64,000 nucleotides of DNA from an uncultured Eubacteriales bacterium (lineage in GTDB: Bacteria; Bacillota; Clostridia; Christensenellales; Aristaeellaceae): the NCBI GenBank assembly GCA_900542445.1, contig UQNN01000001.1:248001-312000 (forward strand), given 5' to 3'. Each line of letters opens with the position of its first letter. Position 1 is the first letter of the stretch. Position numbers and translations under genes: made by a program. The notes beneath the pieces are model-generated. The model was not told where the DNA came from. It ran no database searches and worked only from the letters and a program-made list of their open reading frames with translations. Shown piece after piece: positions 8,767 to 16,546 of this stretch.

Positions 8767-10010
8767 TCGGCCTCCGCTTCATCCGGCGTTGCCGTTGCCA
8801 GCACGGGCGTGCCGCCGAGCAGCTCAATCGCCTTTTGGAGCTGAGCGTCGTGATCATGCGGCAGATTATTGATGCCATACCGCGTCACCGCGTCTTCATC
8901 CAGTTCAATTTCCACGTCCGGCTCGATGCCGACGCCGTGGATGCACTCGCCGCTGGGCGTGTAATATCGCGCAGTCGTCACCTTCATCCCGCTGCCATCG
9001 ACAAATTCCAGCGAGCTTTGCACAATGCCCTTGCCGAAGGTCTTCGTGCCGACAAGCGTACCCGCTTTATAATCGCGGATTGCGCCCGCGAGAATTTCCG
9101 ACGCGCTGGCGCTGTATCCGTTGACCAGCACGACCATCGGCACATCGTAGTATTCGTCGTCAATCTTTTCCTCGGTCACGTTGCCGTTCTTATCTTTCAT
9201 AGATACGACAACGCCTTCCGGCAGAATCAAATCAGCCATTTTGACGCAGGTATCCACCAGTCCGCCGCCGTTATTGCGCAGGTCGATAATCATGCCGGAG
9301 ACATTCGCCGCTTTAAACGCGTCGATTGCTTCGGCAAACCCTTCGTAAGCATCGCCGAGGAAGTCGAACACCATCACATAGCCGATGTTGTTATCCAGAA
9401 TTTCATATTCGACATAGTTAATGTTGACGTTTTCGCGCACCACATCGAAATCAAGCGTATCAAGCCCGCGCATGACCGTCACCTTGACGCTCTCGCCCGG
9501 CGTGCCGCGCATGACGTTGACCGCTTCCTGCATCTCATAAGCGGAATAATATTCGTCGTTGACATACACAATCTTGTCGCCCGCCCGAATGCCGGCCGCC
9601 TCAGCCGGGCTTCCCTTAAATACGCGCGTCACCGTGATGAGCAGATCCGAGGGATCGGCCAGAAGCTGGCAGCCAATGCCCGCATACTGTCCCTCCGTCT
9701 CCTCGTTGAATTTCTCCATTTCTTCTTTGGTATAATACACGCTGTAAATATCGCCGATGCCCGCCATCAGGCCGACTGCGGCATTTTCCAGCATCGCGTC
9801 TTCATCCACGTCCTCATAGTAATAGGTTTCCACGAGCTGAAGCAGCATCTCCAACTTCTGATACCGCTGATAGCTTTCATATTCCTCGCGGCTGATGGTA
9901 ACGGTATCCGATTCCTGCTGTTTAAACATCGGAAGCGTAACCGCCTGTGCGGGCGCGGCGGAAAACAGCAGCGCACCCGCAAGCATCATCGGGACAAGTT
10001 TTCGTTTCAT
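8763..10010 (-). CDS. C-terminal processing protease (S41 family)
   Basis: This is a 415-residue exported serine protease of the CtpA/CtpB type, which cleaves proteins near the C-terminus outside the membrane. It has an N-terminal signal sequence with AAPAQA at about residue 20. A PDZ domain follows with the ligand-loop YAGIGCQL and GSPAEAAGIRAGDKI. The catalytic core has DLRNNGGGLV, the nucleophile-bearing SASASE and the lysine in TFGKGIVQ. ATG 10010 is preferred to a GTG three codons upstream that is too close to the AAAGGA site. The tail is acidic. Related enzymes take part in sporulation or envelope regulation, but the substrate here is unknown. Confidence 0.9.
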   Translation of the reverse strand: MKRKLVPMMLAGALLFSAAPAQAVTLPMFKQQESDTVTISREEYESYQRYQKLEMLLQLVETYYYEDVDEDAMLENAAVGLMAGIGDIYSVYYTKEEMEKFNEETEGQYAGIGCQLLADPSDLLITVTRVFKGSPAEAAGIRAGDKIVYVNDEYYSAYEMQEAVNVMRGTPGESVKVTVMRGLDTLDFDVVRENVNINYVEYEILDNNIGYVMVFDFLGDAYEGFAEAIDAFKAANVSGMIIDLRNNGGGLVDTCVKMADLILPEGVVVSMKDKNGNVTEEKIDDEYYDVPMVVLVNGYSASASEILAGAIRDYKAGTLVGTKTFGKGIVQSSLEFVDGSGMKVTTARYYTPSGECIHGVGIEPDVEIELDEDAVTRYGINNLPHDHDAQLQKAIELLGGTPVLATATPDEAEAE

Positions 10011-10094
10011 TGCGTTCACAATTCCTTTCGATTCAAAAAGAGCCGACCATCTCTGGCCGGCACAGCCTGCGGAAAAGCCGAGGCCTTAAACGGT

Positions 10095-11168
10095 TCAATA
10101 CACGGGACGCGGCTTATCCTTGCCGCTCTTGCCCAAAAGCATCATCATTTTGAAGGTGACGGCGTCGTCAAACTTGCGCAGATCGAGCCCCGTCTGGCGC
10201 TGAACCTTATCCAGGCGATACACCAGCGTATTGCGGTGAATATACAGCTGACGCGCGGTATCCGACAGATTGAGATCCTTCGCGAAGAACATCTCAATGG
10301 TATGCAGCATTTCGTCGTTGAACAGACGCGCGGTCTTGCGGTTGAACAGAATGCCGTGGTAACGCGTACCCATCTCGCGCGGAATATCCATCAGGAAGCG
10401 CTCAAGCACAAGGCTGCGATACACATAAATATGCTGTTCGGTCAGGAAGATGCGCCCCACCTCGACGGCGCGGCGGGATTCGCGATAGCTCTCGCCGATT
10501 TCCGGGAAGGTCTTCTTCGGTTCGCCGATGCCCACCACGCAGCTCTTGCCCGCCTCGTCCAGCAAGGTCTGCTCGATGGCCTCGGCCAGCTGATACAGCT
10601 CGTCAAAGGACTCGACATTCTCCATGCTCTTGAGGAAAACGACGGTGTGGCGGTCCATCTCCACCAGCAGGTCGCCACCCGCGCGCGGCACAAGCTCTTC
10701 CAGCATGTTGAACGCGGTTTCGGTTTCCGTCTGAAGAATCTGGAACGTGAGCACACAGCGCTCGCGATTCATCTCGATCTGATGCTCATGCGCCAGCGCT
10801 TCCAGCTCAGAACCGGCCAGCTCTTCGCGCAGCACGCGGCGATACACATCGTAACGGCTCTGAATCGGCGCTTCGCCGCGGCCCATGGACTGCACCATCG
10901 CGCCCGCGAGCACGATGCAGTCATGCGTCGCCGCACCCTGCGCATCCGCGCAGAGAATCAGTTCCGGGGTAATGCCAATCATCAGAAAGGTCTTGCCCTC
11001 AAACGCAACCGGCATACCCGGCTCCATAAACTCCGGCAGATTGATCTTGCTGCGGTTCTCTTCCGGCAGAAGCACGGTGCCCTCGGTATCCAGCAGCCAG
11101 AGCGGCTGCATCAGGCGAGCCAGAACCTGCTGAATCTGATTTAAAAAACGCTTCTCAGGAATCATCAT
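10095..11168 (-). CDS. PucR/CdaR-type transcriptional regulator
   Basis: This 357-residue regulator ends in the helix-turn-helix shared by CdaR and PucR proteins: LNLSDTARQLYIHRNTLVYRLDKV near residues 305-330. The N-terminal half contains a putative ligand region. The middle has a degenerate GGDEF-like fold typical of this group. It probably senses a small metabolite such as a sugar acid or purine, but the target is not shown by neighbours: it is monocistronic and followed by the protease operon. ATG 11168 follows AGGAG; an ATG 16 codons upstream lacks a ribosome site. A TATAAT hexamer about 60 bases upstream could be its -10. Confidence 0.8.
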   Translation of the reverse strand: MMIPEKRFLNQIQQVLARLMQPLWLLDTEGTVLLPEENRSKINLPEFMEPGMPVAFEGKTFLMIGITPELILCADAQGAATHDCIVLAGAMVQSMGRGEAPIQSRYDVYRRVLREELAGSELEALAHEHQIEMNRERCVLTFQILQTETETAFNMLEELVPRAGGDLLVEMDRHTVVFLKSMENVESFDELYQLAEAIEQTLLDEAGKSCVVGIGEPKKTFPEIGESYRESRRAVEVGRIFLTEQHIYVYRSLVLERFLMDIPREMGTRYHGILFNRKTARLFNDEMLHTIEMFFAKDLNLSDTARQLYIHRNTLVYRLDKVQRQTGLDLRKFDDAVTFKMMMLLGKSGKDKPRPVY

Positions 11169-11304
11169 TCTATCTCCTCTCGTCAGCGCATATAAAAGTA
11201 AGACAATATGGTTCATTATAGCGTATAATCGGGCAAAAATCTATATCTTTGAAAAAATATCTCCCCTAATTTGGTAAAATATGCCGTATTTTTATGGAAA
11301 CTAC

Positions 11305-11340
11305 ACAAAAAACGCCTGTATTAAAGCGATACAGGCGTTC
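11305..11340 (-). terminator. Intrinsic terminator of the ABC ATPase gene
   Basis: AACGCCTGTAT at 11311-11321 pairs perfectly with ATACAGGCGTT at 11329-11339. On the minus strand the stem is followed by six T residues. It lies 15 bases past the stop of the ATPase gene. Confidence 0.9.
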
Positions 11341-11354
11341 TATAATCATCAAAA

Positions 11355-12476
11355 TCAGCGGTTCAGGATGCTCAGCTCGGTATCCTTGTCGAAGAAATGC
11401 AGGCGGTTCGTCTCAAAGGCAACCTTGACGGTATCGCCGGTACGGGACGTGCTGCGCGGATCGACACGGGCAACGACGTTGCTGTCCTTTCCGTCCACCT
11501 TGAGGTAGAGGTAAGTTTCGGAACCCATCAGCTCGACGACCTCAACCTTCGCCTCGACGAGGTTGTTATCCGCCGCGGACAGGAAGCGCTCTTCGTCGTG
11601 GATGTTCTCCGGCCGGATGCCCATGACGACTTCTTTGCCAATGTAGGATTCGTCCACCAGCTTGCGAACCTTCGCATCCGGCACCTTGATGGCATTGTTG
11701 CCAAACTCGGCCCAAACGCCGTCCGCACGCTTGACCAGCTTCGCGTCGAAGAAGTTCATCTGCGGGCTGCCGATGAAGGAGCCGACGAACAGGTTGGCCG
11801 GATAATCGTAGAGGTTCTGCGGGGTATCGACCTGCTGGATGAAGCCGTCCTTCATGACGACGATACGCGTGCCCATGGTCATGGCCTCAGTCTGGTCATG
11901 GGTAACATAGATAAAGGTCGTCTGGAGACGCTGATGCAGCTTGGTGATCTCGGTGCGCATCTGCACGCGGAGCTTCGCGTCCAGGTTGGAGAGCGGTTCG
12001 TCCATCAGGAAGACCTTCGGATCACGCACGATGGCGCGGCCGAGGGCGACGCGCTGACGCTGGCCGCCGGAGAGCGCCTTCGGCTTGCGGTTGAGCAGCT
12101 GCTCGATGGACAGGATCTTCGCAGCTTCACGCACGAGCTTGTCGATCTCATCCTTCGGCTTCTTGCGCAGCTTCAGGCCAAACGCCATGTTATCGTATAC
12201 GGTCATGTGCGGATAGAGCGCGTAGTTCTGGAACACCATCGCGATATCGCGATCCTTCGGGGCCACGTCGTTGACCAGACGATCGCCGATGTAAAGCTCA
12301 CCCTCGGAAATCTCTTCAAGACCCGCGACCATACGGAGCGTCGTGGACTTGCCGCAGCCGGACGGGCCGACCAGAACGATAAACTCCTTATCCTCGATGT
12401 CCAGACAGAAGTCGGAAACAGCGGTCACGTTGCCGGAATAGATTTTGTAGATGTGGTTAAGCTTCAAGCTTGCCAT
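11355..12476 (-). CDS. Sugar ABC importer ATPase (MsmK/UgpC/MalK type)
   Basis: This 373-residue ATPase energises carbohydrate ABC importers. It carries Walker A GPSGCGKST at about residue 38, Q-loop VFQNYALYPHMT, the signature LSGGQRQRVALGRA, Walker B VFLMDEPLSNLDA and the H-loop VTHDQTEAMTMG. A C-terminal OB-fold (TOBE) regulatory region with GIRPENIHDEE follows. No permease or binding-protein gene adjoins it, which fits the shared, stand-alone ATPases of Firmicutes that serve many CUT1 importers. A binding lipoprotein of that kind is encoded 38 kb away. It has a consensus promoter, a GGGGG ribosome site and a strong terminator. Confidence 0.92.
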   Translation of the reverse strand: MASLKLNHIYKIYSGNVTAVSDFCLDIEDKEFIVLVGPSGCGKSTTLRMVAGLEEISEGELYIGDRLVNDVAPKDRDIAMVFQNYALYPHMTVYDNMAFGLKLRKKPKDEIDKLVREAAKILSIEQLLNRKPKALSGGQRQRVALGRAIVRDPKVFLMDEPLSNLDAKLRVQMRTEITKLHQRLQTTFIYVTHDQTEAMTMGTRIVVMKDGFIQQVDTPQNLYDYPANLFVGSFIGSPQMNFFDAKLVKRADGVWAEFGNNAIKVPDAKVRKLVDESYIGKEVVMGIRPENIHDEERFLSAADNNLVEAKVEVVELMGSETYLYLKVDGKDSNVVARVDPRSTSRTGDTVKVAFETNRLHFFDKDTELSILNR

Positions 12477-12576
12477 AATGAAAATCCCCCTTGTTCAGTC
12501 CATACGTACAATCAACAACAAACAGCAACCAGCTTGAGCCGAATCTTTCGTTCATCGGCTTCAACAACTTGGGTTC

Positions 12577-12605
12577 ATTATACGGGGAAACCGAACATTT
12601 TGCAA
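12577..12605 (-). promoter_or_regulatory. Sigma-A promoter of the ABC ATPase gene
   Basis: TTGCAA at 12600-12605 and TATAAT at 12577-12582 are 17 bases apart on the minus strand. This leaves a leader of about 95 bases before the ATPase start. Confidence 0.8.
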
Positions 12606-12957
12606 TCGAATAAGTTCACAAAAAATATTTGGTTTCAGCCCGGTTTTTGTCCTGCAAATCAACCTTCTTTTTTGCAGGTTTTAGGCATTCCCGCCACATT
12701 GACAATTTGACCTACATTTTATTTGTGCGATTCATTTTTTCGCAATTTCGTCACTTTTATTCAAATCATTCCGGTTCCGGACAAATTCGACATCTTTTCT
12801 GAACATTTTCAAACATATTCCTGCAATATGCCTTTTGTTTTGCGCATACAGGAATATCATTTGTTTTTCCTTATCGATTGGTTTTTGAAACGTTCTTGTG
12901 CATCTTGCACATATTGATATTTTCACAGACTTCTTCAGAAAATCCAAACTTTTTCAT
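12606..12957. other. AT-rich intergenic region without a supported gene
   Basis: The stretch between the ATPase promoter and the homoserine dehydrogenase terminator is AT-rich. A 71-codon minus-strand frame in it lacks a ribosome site and family similarity and is not called. One hairpin is visible: CCTGCAAA at 12651-12658 pairs with TTTGCAGG at 12671-12678, about 50 bases upstream of the ATPase -35, which could be an operator or a relic terminator. Nothing else is recognised. Confidence 0.5.
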
Positions 12958-12987
12958 AGAAAAAACGCTATGCAAGTGCATAGCGTT
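12958..12987 (-). terminator. Intrinsic terminator of hom
   Basis: AACGCTATGCA at 12964-12974 and TGCATAGCGTT at 12977-12987 form an 11-bp perfect stem with a very small loop. On the minus strand it runs into six T residues, about 25 bases beyond the hom stop. Confidence 0.85.
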
Positions 12988-13012
12988 ATCGTATTTTATC
13001 TATGCAAGAGAG

Positions 13013-14278
13013 CTACATCTCCACGCGGATGACGCTTTCAGTCGTCACCTTGGCGCTATCCATGCCTGCCAGCGCCCGGCGCAGGGCATGTTCGCTCGCT
13101 CTGTGCGTCAGGAAAATCAACTGGACACAGCCGTCTGCATCCTTTTCGCCCTTTTGCACCATCGACTTGATGCTCACATCTTCCGCCGCAAACTGCCCGG
13201 TAATCAGCGACAGCACACCCGGCTCATCCTTGGCGCGCAGACGAACGAAATGCACGCAGCTCCAATCCGACGCCATATCGCACGGTTCGTCGCTGACCGC
13301 GGGCCACTCATGCCGCTTGGTCTTTGCCGCGCGGATCAGGTCGGACACCAGCGCGCTGGCCGTCGGCAGATCGCCCGCGCCACGGCCATAGAACATCATC
13401 TCGCCGCAGGCGTGGCCATCCACAAAGACCGCGTTGAACGCGTCGTTCACCCCGGCCAGCGGATGTGCATTCGGCACAAAAGTCGGATGCACACGCGCCT
13501 GAATTCCGCCGTTTTCCGCCTTGGCGATCGCCAGCAGTTTAAGCGTCAGCCCAAACTCCCTGCCGCACTGCACATCCAACGGCGTGACGCCCGTAATGCC
13601 TTCGCGATAGACGCATTCCACCGGCACGTGGCGATGAAACGCCAGGGTAGACAGAATGCTCAGCTTATAGGCCGCGTCATACCCCTCCACGTCCGCAGTC
13701 GGATCCGGTTCGGCCAGACCGAGCTTCTGCGCGTCAGCCAACACGTCGGCGTATGCCGCGCCTTCACGAGCCATGCGTGTCAAAATATAATTCGTCGTGC
13801 CGTTGATGATGCCCATCACCGAATTGATCCGGTTCGCCTGAAGCGAATCATTCATCGCGCGAATGATCGGCACGGCGCCGCAAACGCTCGCTTCATAATA
13901 CAATCCGGCCGCGTGCTCCTTCGCCGTGCGGACAATCTCCGTCCAATGCGTCGCGAGCGCCATCTTGTTGGCGGTAACGACAGGCTTGCCATTCGCCAGC
14001 GCGCGCATGATATAGGAAGCCGCGGGCTGCTCACCGCCCATGAACTCCATCACAATGTGGATTTCCGGATCATCCAATACATCCTCCGGGTGATCCGTCA
14101 GCAGCGCCGCAGGAATTGTCCATGCGCGGTTTTTATTCAGCGAACGCACGAGAATTTTGCGCACTTCAAAAGCAACGCCTTCGTTTTTCTCCATCTGCGC
14201 TCCATAGGTTTCCAGCAATTTATATACGCCGCAGCCGATGTTGCCGCAGCCGAGAAATCCCACGACGATCTTTTCCAT
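13013..14278 (-). CDS. hom: Homoserine dehydrogenase
   Basis: This 421-residue enzyme reduces aspartate semialdehyde to homoserine, the branch point to threonine and methionine. The NAD(P) site GFLGCGNIGCG is at the N-terminus. VVTANKMAL, GIINGTTNYIL and the substrate-binding AEPDPTADVEGYDAAYK follow. A C-terminal ACT domain begins near residue 345 with VRLRAKDEPGVL, so threonine feedback inhibition is likely. ATG 14278 starts the conserved fold; an in-frame ATG ten codons upstream contains the AAGGAAAGG ribosome site within its own codons. It lies 35 bases after coaX in the same direction. The matching aspartokinase is 37 kb away. Confidence 0.93.
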   Translation of the reverse strand: MEKIVVGFLGCGNIGCGVYKLLETYGAQMEKNEGVAFEVRKILVRSLNKNRAWTIPAALLTDHPEDVLDDPEIHIVMEFMGGEQPAASYIMRALANGKPVVTANKMALATHWTEIVRTAKEHAAGLYYEASVCGAVPIIRAMNDSLQANRINSVMGIINGTTNYILTRMAREGAAYADVLADAQKLGLAEPDPTADVEGYDAAYKLSILSTLAFHRHVPVECVYREGITGVTPLDVQCGREFGLTLKLLAIAKAENGGIQARVHPTFVPNAHPLAGVNDAFNAVFVDGHACGEMMFYGRGAGDLPTASALVSDLIRAAKTKRHEWPAVSDEPCDMASDWSCVHFVRLRAKDEPGVLSLITGQFAAEDVSIKSMVQKGEKDADGCVQLIFLTHRASEHALRRALAGMDSAKVTTESVIRVEM

Positions 14279-14313
14279 GCTTTTGTGCGTCCTTTCCTTA
14301 TTATGCAAAGCAG

Positions 14314-15081
14314 TTACAGATTGCGCTCGTAAATCAGGCGCAGACCAGTGAGCGTCAAATCCGGATTGATTTCATCGATCACATCGGAATTGCTCTTGAC
14401 CAGGTGCGCCATGCCGCCCGTGGCAATCACGCGGATATCCGCCCCGCCGAGTTCGAGCTTCATCTGCCCGACGATCTTCTCTACCGAACCGATATATCCG
14501 CACAAAATGCCCGCCTGAATGTTGGAAACCGTCGTTTTGCCGATGACCTGCGGCGGGAGTACCAGCTCGATGGACGGCAGTTTCGCCGTGCCGGTGGAAA
14601 GCGCGCGGTTCATCATGCGCAGACCTGGGCCGATAGCGCCGCCGAGGAACTCCGATTTAGCCGAAATCACGCCATAGGTCGTCGCCGTGCCGAAATCGAT
14701 AAAAATCGCCGGGCCCCCGTACAGCGTTGAAACCGCCACGGCATTGGCGATGCGATCGCTGCCCAGTTCACGCGGGTTTTCATACCGGATATTCAGACCC
14801 GTTTTCATGCCGGGCACGAGCAGCCGCGGTTCAAGGTGGAAATAATCCCGGCACATATGCTCGATGGTATAATTGATGGTCGGCACGACGGAGGAAATCA
14901 TGATTCCCTCCACCGCCTGCATGTTCAGGTTGTGATAACGGAACAAATCGGCCATAATAATGCCATATTGATCGGAAGTCATCGCCGGATCTGTCGCACA
15001 GCGCCAGCGCTTCACCAGGCGGCTGCCCTCAAACACGGCGGCCTTGATATTCGTGTTGCCGATATCCATTGCAACGATCAT
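14314..15081 (-). CDS. coaX: Type III pantothenate kinase
   Basis: This 255-residue kinase phosphorylates pantothenate, the first step of CoA synthesis. The ASKHA-fold phosphate motif DIGNTNIKAAV lies at residues 6-16. DFGTATTYGVI and GGAIGPGLRMM follow near residues 128-155, and IATGGMAHL marks the adenosine side. Length is normal for the family. The type III enzyme is not inhibited by CoA, so control may sit at uptake. The gene directly upstream encodes an ECF S-component, and the pair suggests import followed by trapping of pantothenate. Confidence 0.93.
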   Translation of the reverse strand: MIVAMDIGNTNIKAAVFEGSRLVKRWRCATDPAMTSDQYGIIMADLFRYHNLNMQAVEGIMISSVVPTINYTIEHMCRDYFHLEPRLLVPGMKTGLNIRYENPRELGSDRIANAVAVSTLYGGPAIFIDFGTATTYGVISAKSEFLGGAIGPGLRMMNRALSTGTAKLPSIELVLPPQVIGKTTVSNIQAGILCGYIGSVEKIVGQMKLELGGADIRVIATGGMAHLVKSNSDVIDEINPDLTLTGLRLIYERNL

Positions 15082-15175
15082 ATGCTCTATCCCCTCACGG
15101 TTTGTAGTCTGTCAAAAATCCGCTCTGTCCCGGCAGAACGGCGCGCTTTCAGCGGGCAGGCGACCGATGAAAGCC

Positions 15176-15808
15176 TCAACGATGGCCGTTCATACGGCCC
15201 GTCACTTTCAGAAGCGCGCCGCCGATAGCCGTGCCTGCAACGGAGCAGACAACCGCTTCCACCAGTCCCTGCACACCGGTCAGCAAAACGACAAACATCA
15301 GCGGATTGCTCGCCCCCTTAGCCAGGGCAAGGCTCTGAACGTAATCCGTATGATAAAATACAAGCACGATATAGCCCATGAAGAACAGCGTATTGAGCAG
15401 CGGCGCGGACAGCGAAGCCACAAAGCAGTTTGCCGTGCCGTTTTTGCACGCCTTGGTCATCGCGCGATACACGATTCCCACGCACAGGCCCATCAGCAGC
15501 CGCATGCCAAAGCACAGGATGAACGTATGCACCGCGGACACGCCCAGCAGCGTCGAGGTCATGATCGACGCGCCTTTAATCGCATCCATAAAACTCACAA
15601 AACCGAAAATGCCGCCCAGCAGCATGCTGGCCATCGGCCCGATGACGATTGCGCCAATAGCGATCGGCACGGTCAGAAACGACATATACAGCGGCCCGAC
15701 CGGCACGCTGCCCAGACCAATGAGTTTCATCACCACTTCAATGGCTACAAGGATCGCGAGCTGCGTCAGCGTCTGCACGCTGATCTTCTGTTTAGGCTGA
15801 GTATTCAT
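15176..15808 (-). CDS. ECF transporter S-component, probably for pantothenate
   Basis: This integral membrane protein of 210 residues has about six hydrophobic segments and the layout of ECF substrate-binding subunits, including the first-helix/loop region GLGSVPVGPLYMSFLTVP and GPMASMLLGGIFGFVS near residues 45-75. Such subunits work with a shared EcfA/EcfA'/EcfT module, which is not encoded here. The substrate is inferred as pantothenate from the adjoining coaX, 94 bases downstream. ATG 15808 has GGAGG at good spacing. Expression starts from a consensus promoter followed by a structured leader of about 110 bases that may be regulatory. Confidence 0.75.
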   Translation of the reverse strand: MNTQPKQKISVQTLTQLAILVAIEVVMKLIGLGSVPVGPLYMSFLTVPIAIGAIVIGPMASMLLGGIFGFVSFMDAIKGASIMTSTLLGVSAVHTFILCFGMRLLMGLCVGIVYRAMTKACKNGTANCFVASLSAPLLNTLFFMGYIVLVFYHTDYVQSLALAKGASNPLMFVVLLTGVQGLVEAVVCSVAGTAIGGALLKVTGRMNGHR

Positions 15809-15921
15809 TTTTAATCCTCCGTTCGGGTTCACTCAGGATACCCGACAAGTCTTTGCCGCAATGCGGCGTCGAAAAGAAAACAACCTTCACGGTCTGCCCT
15901 GCATGCAGCGGCAGCCAGAAT
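15809..15921 (-). promoter_or_regulatory. Structured 5' leader of the ECF S-component gene
   Basis: The leader can form a CTGCC/GGCAG stem enclosing CTGC/GCAG, a GCCGC/GCGGC hairpin enclosed by CGAC/GTCG, and a TCGGGT/ACCCGA stem ending directly before the GGAGG ribosome site. The last two pairings share the GTCGGG bases and cannot form together. I do not recognise it as a known riboswitch class. Regulation is an inference from the alternative folds. Confidence 0.45.
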
Positions 15922-15928
15922 CGCGTCT

Positions 15929-15957
15929 ATTGTACCAAATAACAGCCTGTTTTGCAA
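15929..15957 (-). promoter_or_regulatory. Sigma-A promoter of the ECF S-component/coaX/hom group
   Basis: TTGCAA at 15952-15957 and TACAAT at 15929-15934 are separated by 17 bases on the minus strand. No other clear promoter was noticed before coaX or hom, so the three genes may share it. Confidence 0.75.
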
Positions 15958-16015
15958 GTTTTTGCATGCAAATTGTCGTTTTTCGAGCTGATGGCCTTTT
16001 TTGTCAAAAACAGGG

Positions 16016-16044
16016 TTGACAATTCATCCGCTTTGCCGTATAAT
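16016..16044 (+). promoter_or_regulatory. Consensus promoter of tRNA-Leu
   Basis: TTGACA at 16016-16021 and TATAAT at 16039-16044, with 17 bases between, are perfect sigma-A hexamers 27 bases before the tRNA gene. Confidence 0.9.
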
Positions 16045-16070
16045 ACGTTTCGTCGCAAGACGAACGGCTT

Positions 16071-16157
16071 GCGGGAATGGCGGAATTGGCAGACGCGCTA
16101 GATTCAGGTTCTAGTGAAAGCAATTTCATGCAGGTTCAAGTCCTGTTTCCCGCACCA
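16071..16157 (+). tRNA. tRNA-Leu (anticodon CAG)
   Basis: The acceptor stem GCGGGAA pairs with TTCCCGC, followed by the discriminator A and an encoded CCA. The anticodon stem CTAGA/TCTAG holds the loop TTCAGGT with anticodon CAG at 16105-16107. A long variable arm and a GTTCAAGTC T-loop make it a class II leucine tRNA. Its 3' end is the integration site of the island to the right; the gene itself is intact. Confidence 0.95.
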
Positions 16158-16222
16158 AACCAGTATAATCCGAACCAGATTTTCCAAATCGGAAATGGGT
16201 TCGGATTTTTTCTTACCTTCCA
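16136..16222 (+). repeat. Direct repeat A (left junction; tRNA 3' end plus terminator)
   Basis: An 87-bp segment from the T-loop of tRNA-Leu through its terminator recurs at 29301-29387 with only four differences that I can find, and from about 30574 to 30656 in slightly shorter form. This marks the left junction of the integrated island. A G to A change in the acceptor region (CCCGCACC versus CCCACACC) separates the tRNA copy from the other two. Confidence 0.9.
16167..16216 (+). terminator. Intrinsic terminator of tRNA-Leu
   Basis: AATCCGAACC at 16167-16176 pairs with GGTTCGGATT at 16198-16207, with an inner TTTCC/GGAAA stem, then TTTTTCTT. The same structure is carried by both other direct-repeat copies. 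Confidence 0.9.
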
Positions 16223-16294
16223 CTACGATTATTTTGAAAACGGCAGACGGAGAAGGGCTTCTTCCAAGCGCCGAACGAGATAATCCGCCATAAC

Positions 16295-16340
16295 GAAAAA
16301 ATTCCGCCAGAGTCTTATAACTGACTCTGACGGAATTTTT
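16295..16340 (-). terminator. Terminator of the mobilisation operon
   Basis: AAAAATTCCGCCAGAGTC pairs with GACTCTGACGGAATTTTT with one mismatch. On the minus strand it ends in T residues just after the stop at 16342, insulating the island from the tRNA gene. Confidence 0.85.
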
Positions 16341-16341
16341 C

Positions 16342-16533
16342 TTATGCTGCCTTTAACTGATTTTCCTGTCCCATGTTCTCCTTGTCCTGCTGACGCTTCC
16401 ATGCTTCAAACTCCTTTTGTCCTTCTTCGCTTTCAAAGAAAGCCACGATATCCGGCCATAGGCAACGTGCAACGGCATCAATGGCATGTTGCGGATAAGG
16501 CGTGTTGTTGACGATTTTCTTTTTCCGTGCCAT
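16342..16533 (-). CDS. Small conserved-looking protein of the mobilisation operon
   Basis: This 63-residue hydrophilic protein starts MARKKKIVNN and continues with a helical segment rich in Glu, Trp and Gln. I do not recognise its family. ATG 16533 lies 14 bases after the relaxase stop, with a GGTGAG-like ribosome site. A longer in-frame version would overlap the relaxase 3' end. Its position directly behind a MobV relaxase suggests an accessory role in mobilisation or element control. It is the last gene before the operon terminator. Confidence 0.6.
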   Translation of the reverse strand: MARKKKIVNNTPYPQHAIDAVARCLWPDIVAFFESEEGQKEFEAWKRQQDKENMGQENQLKAA

Positions 16534-16546
16534 CCGCTCACCGTCC

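Noticed and set aside
8679..11144. 821-codon plus-strand frame
   Set aside because: It is antisense to the S41 protease and the PucR-type regulator, both of which have clear family motifs and ribosome sites. The frame is His- and Arg-rich, as expected for a shadow of GC-rich coding sequence.
12732..12947. 71-codon minus-strand frame in the AT-rich gap
   Set aside because: No ribosome site, no promoter directly upstream and no recognisable motif.
11397..14332. Long plus-strand frames opposite the ABC ATPase and hom
   Set aside because: Both are shadows of strongly supported minus-strand enzymes.
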